Shown: one piece after another, positions 42,456 through 48,608 of the stretch
Numbering within the stretch: the first letter of the stretch is position 1
How the letters are laid out: the number at the start of each line of letters is the position of its first letter
Origin: Minisyncoccota bacterium
Lineage (GTDB): Bacteria; Patescibacteriota; Minisyncoccia; Phycocordibacterales; UBA918
Direction of reading: 5' to 3'
NCBI GenBank assembly: GCA_017992505.1
Contig: JAGOON010000003.1
Location: 1-48,608 of the forward strand
Length of the DNA: 48,608 bases
Notes under the pieces: model-generated
What the model was told of the DNA's origin: nothing
Database searches by the model: none
Seen by the model: only the letters and a program-made list of their open reading frames with translations
Made by a program: the position numbers and the translations under genes

Positions 42456-43442
42456 ATGTTTGCATCTCATATACAACAAAATATTAAAGACGGAGGAATA
42501 GTCGACCGAGTTCCGTCACGAAATGGCTACGGCGAAGGATTGCTTGAAGCAGGAAAGCGCGACCCAAATGTCGTGGCACTTTGTTGTGATCTTACTGAGT
42601 CGACCAAGACTGATGCGTTTGCAAAAGCCTTTCCTAAGCGCTTCGTTCAGATTGGTATTGCTGAACAGAACCTCGCGTCTGTTGGTTCGGGAATGGCTGC
42701 TATGGGAAAGGTCCCGTTTATTGCATCGTATGCAGCATTTTCACCAGGACGTAATTGGGAACAGATCCGAACAACAATTGCGTATAATAATAGTAACGTG
42801 AAAGTTGTCGGTGCCCACGCTGGCATTACCGTCGGTCCTGATGGGGCGACACATCAAATGACTGAAGATATTGCAATCATGCGCACAATACCAAACATGA
42901 TTGTCATCGCACCCGCTGATGTGCACGAGGCACGAAAAGCGACGCTTGCGGCAGCAAAGCACGAAGGGCCGGTGTATTTTCGACTTGGTCGAAGCGATAC
43001 CCCTGTGGTGACTACCCCAGAGTCTCCCTTTGAAATTGGTAAAGCAGTTAAGATGTTTTCTCGTGATGAATCACTTGAAAAGAAAGTCGGTATCGTGGTC
43101 ACGGGGCTCCTCCTTTATAATGCGCTCATGGCTGCCAAACAGTTACAAGAAGAAGGGGTTGGCGCCTCAGTACTTCACATGGCTACTATCAAGCCACTTG
43201 ATACTGAAGCGCTTGCACTGTTTGCAAAAGAGCATGATGCACTGGTGACTGTAGAAGAGCATCAGGTGGCTGGAGGCCTGGGAGGTGCCGTAGCTGAGTT
43301 TTTGTCCGAAACAAACCCCAAACGAATTGCAATGATTGGGCTCCGTGACACCTTCGGTCAGTCAGGTGAACCAGAAGAACTACTTAAGCATTACGGAATG
43401 GATATTGAAGCAATTGTGAAGGCAGGGAAGAAAGTCATGTAA
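42456..43442 (+). CDS. tkt: Transketolase, C-terminal subunit
   Basis: A 328-residue C-terminal half of the split transketolase: SRNGYGEGLLEAGKRDPNVV near 20, FVQIGIAEQNLASVGSGMAA near 65 with the catalytic Glu of the pyrimidine-binding fold, HAGITVGPDGATHQ near 110, and YFRLGRSDTPVV. The terminal domain contains VTVEEHQVAGGLGGAVAEFL and FGQSGEPEELL, as in this family. It closes the sugar-phosphate operon before a strong terminator shared with the convergent kinase gene. Confidence 0.92.
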   Translation: MFASHIQQNIKDGGIVDRVPSRNGYGEGLLEAGKRDPNVVALCCDLTESTKTDAFAKAFPKRFVQIGIAEQNLASVGSGMAAMGKVPFIASYAAFSPGRNWEQIRTTIAYNNSNVKVVGAHAGITVGPDGATHQMTEDIAIMRTIPNMIVIAPADVHEARKATLAAAKHEGPVYFRLGRSDTPVVTTPESPFEIGKAVKMFSRDESLEKKVGIVVTGLLLYNALMAAKQLQEEGVGASVLHMATIKPLDTEALALFAKEHDALVTVEEHQVAGGLGGAVAEFLSETNPKRIAMIGLRDTFGQSGEPEELLKHYGMDIEAIVKAGKKVM

Positions 43443-43444
43443 AT

Positions 43445-43480
43445 AAAAAAGCGAGAGACTAAGGGTCTCTCGCCTTTTTA
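43445..43480. terminator. Bidirectional terminator between transketolase and PfkB-family kinase
   Basis: GCGAGAGAC (43451-43459) pairs with GTCTCTCGC (43465-43473) around a 5-nt loop; an A-run lies to the left and a T-run to the right. It serves both converging genes. Confidence 0.9.
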
Positions 43481-43488
43481 TTTACACC

Positions 43489-44496
43489 CTAAGAAATTTT
43501 AGTTGGTATGTATTCTGCGGGACGGTGAGTGAGATATTCTTCAAGTTTTTCTCGAGTAAGTAGTCCTGCTTGTGCACCCACGTACTGCACAACTGACATG
43601 GAGTTAATAGGCCCCCATGAGAGTGCTTCTTCTGGACTGAAACCGAGCGCAATCGCCGATGTGAAGGTCGCAGAGAATGAATCTCCCGCGCCAGTCCGGT
43701 CAACTGGATCGCTAGGGTCTGGGTACATTGGCATATGCCAGGCTTGGTCGTCGGCATCGATAACATACGCGCCGTTTGGTCCATCGGTGATAACTGGCAT
43801 CTTTGGTCCGAGCGCTCTGAGTCCTCGAATGAGTGTCGGTACATGACGCTCTGTTGTTTTTAAGATCTCCTGCGCTTCTTCTAAGTTACAGAAAAATATT
43901 TCAGTAACCTCGTACAAGTCACGCAACTCCTCAACTCCGAGCTTAATCTGGAATGTTCCTGGCTGGAAAACAAGTTTTGTTTCAGCGTTATCCTTTACGT
44001 ACTTTGCGATTTCGTGATGGAAGGCGATCCCGTGTTCACCGACTGAAGAGAAGTAGATGTATCGTGGTGGAACTGGGAAGTCGGGAAGGGAATACGGGTA
44101 TGTTTCGTGTTGGATAAGAATGGTTCGTTCGGCTCCATACCGAAGTACGTAGTGATAATTAGTTTTCTTACCTTCGTGAATTTTTACAAAATCCGTATGA
44201 ATACTTTCTTGACGAAGAGCATCGAGGCATTCCTTCCCAAATTTATCGTTACCAATATTGGTCACGAGCGCAGTTTCGAGGCCGAGTCGATGAGCTGCCA
44301 CAGCAGCGTTGGGTGAGTTACCAACAGCAGGTACAGTGACAACATCGTCATAGGGGATCTTTCCGCCAAAGGGCATATGAAGGGTTTTTCTTCCCGTATC
44401 GAGGTCGATTGATACGTCGGCCATATCCTTATTAAGCTTAATAAATGCGTCGATGAGAATATCTCCGACGGCAACAAAATCGTACTGATGTGACAT
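43489..44496 (-). CDS. PfkB-family carbohydrate/nucleoside kinase
   Basis: A 335-residue ribokinase-fold kinase. VAVGDILIDAFIKL opens the protein, GNSPNAAVAAHRLGLETALVTNIGND near 58-83 is the first PfkB signature region, and DRTGAGDSFSATF near 268 carries the catalytic Asp and anion hole. The substrate (ribose, adenosine, fructose-6-P or other) cannot be read from sequence. An inserted DLDTGRKTLHMPFGGKIPY segment before the first signature may form a substrate lid. It is monocistronic on the minus strand with TATACT 8 nt before its start. Near the pentose-phosphate genes it may feed ribose or nucleoside carbon into them (inference). Confidence 0.85.
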   Translation of the reverse strand: MSHQYDFVAVGDILIDAFIKLNKDMADVSIDLDTGRKTLHMPFGGKIPYDDVVTVPAVGNSPNAAVAAHRLGLETALVTNIGNDKFGKECLDALRQESIHTDFVKIHEGKKTNYHYVLRYGAERTILIQHETYPYSLPDFPVPPRYIYFSSVGEHGIAFHHEIAKYVKDNAETKLVFQPGTFQIKLGVEELRDLYEVTEIFFCNLEEAQEILKTTERHVPTLIRGLRALGPKMPVITDGPNGAYVIDADDQAWHMPMYPDPSDPVDRTGAGDSFSATFTSAIALGFSPEEALSWGPINSMSVVQYVGAQAGLLTREKLEEYLTHRPAEYIPTKIS

Positions 44497-44504
44497 ATAT
44501 AATG

Positions 44505-44510
44505 AGTATA
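44505..44510 (-). promoter_or_regulatory. -10 element of the PfkB-family kinase gene
   Basis: TATACT on the minus strand ends 8 nt before the start codon at 44496. No good -35 was found. Confidence 0.5.
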
Positions 44511-44579
44511 CCGCACCTGAAGTCTGAAATATGTGGAAAGCCCAGTGGTTTTGTGGTTTATGATGAAGGCTTATTTTGC

Positions 44580-44585
44580 TATAAT
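44580..44585 (+). promoter_or_regulatory. -10 element of the coiled-coil/lytic transglycosylase gene
   Basis: A perfect TATAAT ends 7 nt before ATG 44593, so transcription should begin at about the start codon. Confidence 0.5.
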
Positions 44586-44592
44586 AAACGGA

Positions 44593-45954
44593 ATGTTACG
44601 GAATTTTTTTGCTGTTTTTCTTTGTGTGGCTTTATTGACTCCTGTTGTCTCTGTACAAGCGGAAACTGACGCAGAACGTCGTGCGCGTCTTGAGGCGGAA
44701 CTTCAGGTTGTGGAGCGACAAATTCTCACACAGTCGAGACTCGTTGAAGATAAACGTGGCGAACGTCAGTCACTCGAACGTGACCTCACTATTATTGAAA
44801 GTGAAGTAAAACAAATTCAGCTTGGTATTCAGGCGCGTAGTGTAGCGATTGAGCAACTCTCAGATCAGATCGGTGAAAAAGAAGTGGTGCTCTCTATTCT
44901 TGAAGAACGTTCAAAGCGTCAACAAGATTCACTCGCTGATCTTGTACGGAAGTCTGCCGTAATGGACGACTTTTCACTTGTCGAAGTTATGTTGAGCAAG
45001 CAAAACCTCTCAGAGTTTTTTGGAGACTTGGCAACGTACCATAATATCAAGGAATCACTCAGCGACTCGCTCGAGATTTTACATAACATTAAGCGTGACA
45101 CCTCAGACCAAAAAGATCAGCTTGAAGGAAAACAGCTTACTGAAGCTGAAATGAAGCGCATTCAAGAGCTTGAACACGAACGGGCAAAGGCAAAAGAAAA
45201 TCAAAAGGAAGAAATCCTGACGGTAACCAAGGGAGAGGAGCGGCAGTATCAGTCATTGCTAGAATCACAACAACGTACAGCTGCACAGCTTCGTAATGCA
45301 CTCTTCCAACTGCTTGGTGGTGGCGGTGCTATTGCATTTCCTGAAGCTGTTAGGCTTGCGAAGTATGCCGCGAGTGTAACGGGTGTGCCGGCTGAAACAA
45401 TCTTGGCAATTCTTGAACAAGAAACAAATATCGGCCAGAATCTCGGTAGTTGTCTCTTTACAGACCAGAGTAGTGATAAACCAGTGATGCACCCAACTCG
45501 TGATGAACCAGTCTTTAAGGCCTTGGCGGGAGTACTCGGGTTTGATCCGTATACTCGAAAAGTGTCTTGTCCAATTTACCAAAACGGTGAACGAGTTGGA
45601 TGGGGTGGTGCAATGGGGCCTTCACAGTTTATTCCATCGACGTGGGCGATTTACGGTGGACTTGTAAATACTGGCAGTGGTTGGACGTACAGTCAGTCGA
45701 GTGATGCAATCCGACGTATTAATGGTAGTGGGGCTCCAGCCAATCCATTTAACAACCAAGACGCCTTTATTGCGACAGCCCTTCTTATGAGAGACAACGG
45801 TGCCGATGGGAGTAATGCAGGCGACCGCCTCGCTGCTTTGCGATACTACTCTGGTTGGGGAGGTGCCTCAAATCCAGCTAATGCCTTCTACGGTGACCAG
45901 GTGATTAACCGAAAGATACGCTTAGCAGAAGAAATCAAGATCTTGGGTGACTAG
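44593..45954 (+). CDS. Exported coiled-coil protein with lytic-transglycosylase-like C-terminal domain
   Basis: 453 residues from ATG 44593, which begins a clear signal peptide (about 1-24, ending VQA). Residues about 25-240 are long heptad-rich helices (charged, Glu/Gln/Arg-rich), like the regulatory coiled coil of PcsB/EnvC-type cell-separation proteins. Residues about 260-453 form an SLT/MltB-like domain: ILAILEQETNIGQNLG with the catalytic Glu, GAMGPSQFIPSTWAIYGG and ALRYYSGWGG. It would cleave peptidoglycan glycan strands, perhaps at division. PcsB and EnvC carry CHAP or M23 catalytic domains; the pairing here with a transglycosylase is less usual. Confidence 0.8.
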   Translation: MLRNFFAVFLCVALLTPVVSVQAETDAERRARLEAELQVVERQILTQSRLVEDKRGERQSLERDLTIIESEVKQIQLGIQARSVAIEQLSDQIGEKEVVLSILEERSKRQQDSLADLVRKSAVMDDFSLVEVMLSKQNLSEFFGDLATYHNIKESLSDSLEILHNIKRDTSDQKDQLEGKQLTEAEMKRIQELEHERAKAKENQKEEILTVTKGEERQYQSLLESQQRTAAQLRNALFQLLGGGGAIAFPEAVRLAKYAASVTGVPAETILAILEQETNIGQNLGSCLFTDQSSDKPVMHPTRDEPVFKALAGVLGFDPYTRKVSCPIYQNGERVGWGGAMGPSQFIPSTWAIYGGLVNTGSGWTYSQSSDAIRRINGSGAPANPFNNQDAFIATALLMRDNGADGSNAGDRLAALRYYSGWGGASNPANAFYGDQVINRKIRLAEEIKILGD

Positions 45955-45957
45955 AGG

Positions 45958-45985
45958 TTGCCAAAATACCATTATTTGTTATAGT
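45958..45985 (+). promoter_or_regulatory. Promoter of the L31 gene
   Basis: TTGCCA (45958-45963), a 16-nt spacer and TATAGT (45980-45985): 5 of 6 matches in each hexamer. The -10 ends 11 nt before ATG 45997. Confidence 0.65.
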
Positions 45986-45996
45986 ACGCGACACAT

Positions 45997-46251
45997 ATGA
46001 AAGCTGATATTCACCCAAAGAACTACCGCATGGTAATTTTCCATGACAACACAAGCGGAGAGCGTGTGCTTGTTGGTTCTACTATCAATACTAATACTAC
46101 TGATAAGTGGACAGACGGTCAGGAATACCCAATCGCGTACGTCGATGTTACTAGTGCCTCACACCCGTTTTACACTGGAAATGAGAAGACGATGGATACT
46201 GCCGGACGTGTCGAGCGCTTCAAGAGTCGAGCCGCAAAAGCCAAAAAGTAA
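45997..46251 (+). CDS. rpmE: 50S ribosomal protein L31 type B
   Basis: An 84-residue L31: MKADIHPKNYRMVIFHD opens it, STINTN, YPIAYVDVTSASHPFYTGN and GRVERFKSR follow. There are no Cys, so it is the zinc-free (C-minus, type B) form that works without the CxxC zinc site. Two-thirds of the usual motifs are exact, so the call is firm. It is followed by a terminator-like hairpin and is probably monocistronic. Confidence 0.93.
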   Translation: MKADIHPKNYRMVIFHDNTSGERVLVGSTINTNTTDKWTDGQEYPIAYVDVTSASHPFYTGNEKTMDTAGRVERFKSRAAKAKK

Positions 46252-46274
46252 ACCATCTACTTTGTCCGACTACG

Positions 46275-46318
46275 AAAAAAGACCCTCGCTGGACTCTTGT
46301 CCCACTCGGGTCTTTTTT
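46275..46318 (+). terminator. Terminator after the L31 gene
   Basis: AAAAAAGACCC (46275-46285) pairs with GGGTCTTTTTT (46308-46318) over a 22-nt loop, with a T-run in the stem end. Confidence 0.75.
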
Positions 46319-46402
46319 CTTGTCGTTCGCGTACCTGATTCACTTTTTGGCTTTTGCGCATCAGTGATAAAAATTTGAGTTTATTTTATTACTGATTTAG
46401 CG

Positions 46403-46408
46403 TAGTAT
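46403..46408 (+). promoter_or_regulatory. -10 element of prfA
   Basis: TAGTAT ends 7 nt before ATG 46416. No good -35 at the right spacing. Confidence 0.4.
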
Positions 46409-46415
46409 AGCCATC

Positions 46416-47396
46416 ATGGAATTTTCTTCTGACAAACTGCAAGAATTTAAAGAGAACCCAAAGACACAGTTCTTGGCGGGGCAGTTTGAAGTGCTTTTGC
46501 GCAAACGAGCGGAGTCTGAAACGATGGCTGAAAGCGACCCTGAAATGGCAGAAATGGCGCAAGAGGAAATTGAGGAACTGAATACTCAACTCAAGCTATC
46601 ATTTGAAGAAATGGAACGAATTATAGAAGCCAACAAAGAAGAAGAGGTGAAGCCGTACGGAGTAGTGCTTGAAGTACGGGCGGGAGCAGGGGGTGACGAA
46701 GCTGGACTCTTTGCGGAAGAACTTGCACAAGCGTATCTCAAGTACGCAGAGAAGAAGGGCTGGCCATACGCTATCGAATATGAATCACGTTCGGCGAGTG
46801 GGGGATATAAAGAAGCTGCGTTTGAAATCGTGCATCCAGATGTATACGACGCGCTCCGTTTTGAGACAGGTGTACACCGCGTACAGCGTGTACCCGTCAC
46901 TGAGAAGATGGGTCGTATTCACACCTCAACGATGTCTGTTGCTGTACTTCCAATGCGTAAGAAGCCACTCTTTGAAATTAATCTTTCTGATATTGATATG
47001 GAATTCTCTCGTGCTGGTGGAGCGGGGGGGCAGAACGTCAATAAGGTAGAATCTGCTGTTCGTCTCGTGCACCGACCAACGGGTATTGATGTCCGTAGCC
47101 AAACCGCTCGTTCTCAACTCAAAAATCGCGAGAAGGCGATGGAGCTCCTGATGGCCAAGCTTGAGGCTATTCATGATGAGGAGGAGGCAAAGCGGCATGC
47201 TGATGTTCGAAAGGGTCAAATCGGTACTGGTGATCGTTCAGAAAAGATTCGTACCTATAATTTCCCACAAAACCGTATTACCGACCACCGTATTAAAGAG
47301 TCATGGCACAATATCGAGGGTATTATGGCAGGCGATATGCAGAGTATGATTGATAGTCTCAAAGCGGCTGCTTCAGGCGAAACTATTGCGAATTAA
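46416..47396 (+). CDS. prfA: Peptide chain release factor 1
   Basis: 326 residues, somewhat shorter than typical RF1 (about 360), mostly at the N-terminus. It terminates translation at UAA and [20 protein letters not shown] marks domain 2, [20 protein letters not shown] contains the PxT stop-recognition tripeptide (PVT) that separates RF1 from RF2 (SPF), and [19 protein letters not shown] holds the catalytic GGQ. Genes in this window also end in UGA, so an RF2 must be encoded elsewhere. The gene is 56 nt before rpsB. Confidence 0.95.
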   Translation: MEFSSDKLQEFKENPKTQFLAGQFEVLLRKRAESETMAESDPEMAEMAQEEIEELNTQLKLSFEEMERIIEANKEEEVKPYGVVLEVRAGAGGDEAGLFAEELAQAYLKYAEKKGWPYAIEYESRSASGGYKEAAFEIVHPDVYDALRFETGVHRVQRVPVTEKMGRIHTSTMSVAVLPMRKKPLFEINLSDIDMEFSRAGGAGGQNVNKVESAVRLVHRPTGIDVRSQTARSQLKNREKAMELLMAKLEAIHDEEEAKRHADVRKGQIGTGDRSEKIRTYNFPQNRITDHRIKESWHNIEGIMAGDMQSMIDSLKAAASGETIAN

Positions 47397-47452
47397 GGCC
47401 CATTATGGTAATCTTGCGACGCTAAGCGTTTCTGCGCTTTTTGTTTATAATT

Positions 47453-48202
47453 ATGTCAACTACCAACTCAACATTAATCCAACGCCTCTTCAATGCAGGG
47501 GCTCATTTCGGTTTTAAGAAAAGCCGACGCCACCCAACCGTGGTGCCATACCTATTTACTACTAAGGAAGGAGTCGATATTTTCGACCTCGAGAAAACTG
47601 CTGTTTCAGTAGAATCAACTAAGGAGCTCCTTAAGCAAGCTGGCCTTGCGGGGAAGACTGTACTCTTTGTTGGTACTAAGGATGAATCATCAAAAATTAT
47701 TAAAAAAGTTGCAGAACAAATAGACGCTCCCTATGTAGCAAATCGCTGGATTGGCGGAATGCTCACAAACTTCTCAGAAATCAAAAAGCGCATCAACCGA
47801 CTTGAAGCGCTCACAAATGAATCAACTTCTGGCGAACTCGAACGAAAGTACACCAAGAAGGAACGAGTAATGATTGGTCGTGAAATGGCCAAGCTCACCT
47901 TCAATTTTGGTGGTATTGCTAAAATTACCAAGAACCCAGATTACCTCCTCGTGGTAGATCCACGACATGACCATATCGCGGTTACAGAAGCTAAGGTGCG
48001 AAACATTCCTGTTATTGCCATCATGAGCTCTGACTGTGACGCTTCACGAATCAACTACCCAGTGGTGGTGAATGATTCACTCCAGACCAGTGTGGCCCTC
48101 ATCCTCGAAGAACTTGCGGCAGCGTACAAGGAGGGTACAAGTGCCTACGTTCCCCGTCCTGTAGCACCACGCGAGACGACACCTCGCCGCCCACGCGCAT
48201 AA
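47453..48202 (+). CDS. rpsB: 30S ribosomal protein S2
   Basis: 249 residues from ATG 47453. GAHFGFKKSRRHPTVVPYLF near the N-terminus, VLFVGTKDESSKIIKKVAEQ, YVANRWIGGMLTNFSEIKKRI, and VVDPRHDHIAVTEAKVRNIPVIAIMSSDCD are all S2 signatures. The C-terminus is basic and Pro-rich (RPVAPRETTPRRPRA). The upstream in-frame ATG (47441) is possible but lies beyond the conserved start. The rpsB-tsf order is the usual bacterial arrangement. Confidence 0.95.
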   Translation: MSTTNSTLIQRLFNAGAHFGFKKSRRHPTVVPYLFTTKEGVDIFDLEKTAVSVESTKELLKQAGLAGKTVLFVGTKDESSKIIKKVAEQIDAPYVANRWIGGMLTNFSEIKKRINRLEALTNESTSGELERKYTKKERVMIGREMAKLTFNFGGIAKITKNPDYLLVVDPRHDHIAVTEAKVRNIPVIAIMSSDCDASRINYPVVVNDSLQTSVALILEELAAAYKEGTSAYVPRPVAPRETTPRRPRA

Positions 48203-48246
48203 GCGTTTACTCAAATTATTATTGTTCATTCGTTACGTTATTTTGT

Positions 48247-48608
48247 ATGGAAATCAACTCAGCTCAATTAAAGGAACTTCGAGACATGACTGGTATCTCA
48301 GTAATGCAGTGTAAGAAGGCACTTGAAGAGGCCGGTGGTGACATGGAAAAAGCTGTCATTATCCTTAAGAAGAAGCGAAGTGACGCTGCTGACAAAAAGT
48401 CTGATCGTGAAATCGGTGCAGGTGCTGTTGGTTCATACGTACATAATACAAATGAAATAGCAGCGCTCGTGCTTCTTGGTTGCGAGACTGATTTCGTATC
48501 AAAGAATCCAGAATTTGTGTCGCTTGCGAAAGATATCGCAATGCAAGTTGCTGCTTCAAAAGCTTCGTCTGCATCGGCTTTTGGAATGGGAATCGCGTTG
48601 GCATCAAC
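48247..48608 (+). CDS. tsf: Elongation factor Ts (3' truncated by window end)
   Basis: 120 complete codons are visible from ATG 48247 before the window ends. The UBA-like N-terminal domain shows LKELRDMTGISVMQCKKALEEAGGD and EKAVIILKKK, and the core begins with GAGAVGSYVHNTNEIAALVLLGCETDFVSKNPEF, with the TDFV motif that contacts EF-Tu. EF-Ts exchanges GDP on EF-Tu. It lies 44 nt after rpsB and is likely co-transcribed with it. Confidence 0.95.
   Translation, partial: MEINSAQLKELRDMTGISVMQCKKALEEAGGDMEKAVIILKKKRSDAADKKSDREIGAGAVGSYVHNTNEIAALVLLGCETDFVSKNPEFVSLAKDIAMQVAASKASSASAFGMGIALAS

Noticed and set aside
47446-47451. TATAAT just before rpsB as its -10 element
   Set aside because: It ends 1 nt before the ATG, so transcription would begin inside the coding region. 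Probably chance; the real promoter may lie upstream of prfA.
1-48608. UGA recoded as glycine (Gracilibacteria/Absconditabacteria code)
   Set aside because: UGA ends several genes at expected lengths, including ATGA overlaps at 548, 4828, 10144 and 20415, and no conserved protein is interrupted by UGA.
1-48608. CRISPR array, insertion sequence, prophage, tRNA or rRNA genes
   Set aside because: No regularly spaced direct repeats, transposase motifs, phage structural genes or tRNA cloverleaf-like stretches were seen in the intergenic spaces. The holin-like gene at 30189 belongs to a common chromosomal family.

Overview
The window reads as a chromosomal segment of a Candidate Phyla Radiation (Patescibacteria) bacterium, most likely a Parcubacteria-type lineage. 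This is inferred from gene content and style: compact convergent and overlapping genes, minimal-length housekeeping proteins, a split transketolase, a GGSGQGE-type RpiB, small membrane-anchored HTH proteins and almost no Shine-Dalgarno motifs. UGA is used as an ordinary stop (several ATGA overlaps), so the code is standard and not the UGA-Gly code of Gracilibacteria/Absconditabacteria. No tRNA or rRNA genes, CRISPR array, insertion sequence or prophage was seen.

Region 1 (1-19148) is a surface-glycan locus. It starts with a truncated methyltransferase and a GT4 glycosyltransferase, followed by a minus-strand pair (LicC-like nucleotidyltransferase and TagB/TagF-like transferase) that probably adds a phospho-alcohol to a glycan. 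Next come pseudaminic-acid-type genes (pseB, pseC, pseF, pseI). A run of tailoring genes follows: methyltransferase, formyltransferase, PIG-L deacetylase, DUF218 protein, HisH/HisF paralogues, a PseA/WbpG-like sugar amidotransferase, a second methyltransferase and a GT-B-like protein. The region ends with a minus-strand Wzx-like flippase and an OafA-type acyltransferase with an SGNH domain. No recognisable PseH or PseG is present.

Region 2 (19249-30530) holds a two-gene ATP-citrate-lyase-like enzyme whose citryl-CoA-lyase domain has lost a catalytic His. After it come a secreted DNRLRE/Ig-like protein, an O-antigen-ligase-like protein fused to TPRs, MurB, a Lys/Ala-rich histone-H1-like peptide, SecA and a small holin-like membrane protein. 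Region 3 (30634-33020) is Obg and GatB.

Region 4 (33099-39296) is the least conventional part. Two paralogous proteins, each with an N-terminal excisionase/MerR-like HTH and a transmembrane segment, precede a four-gene surface locus. That locus has two related small beta-rich secreted proteins flanking a membrane-anchored protein with a DUF916-like (WxL-interacting) layout, then a fibronectin-type anchored protein. It resembles Gram-positive WxL loci in architecture, although the WxL motif itself is not seen.

Region 5 (39351-44496) is central carbon metabolism: GAPDH, RpiB, Rpe-like, both halves of transketolase and a PfkB-family kinase. Region 6 (44593-48608) holds a coiled-coil/lytic-transglycosylase protein, ribosomal protein L31, RF1, ribosomal protein S2 and the start of EF-Ts.

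Across the window, -10-like hexamers (TATAAT, TATACT, TATAGT and similar) often end only 6-11 nt before the start codon, while Shine-Dalgarno motifs are nearly absent. This suggests widespread leaderless or very-short-leader mRNAs. There is no gene-free stretch longer than about 180 nt.
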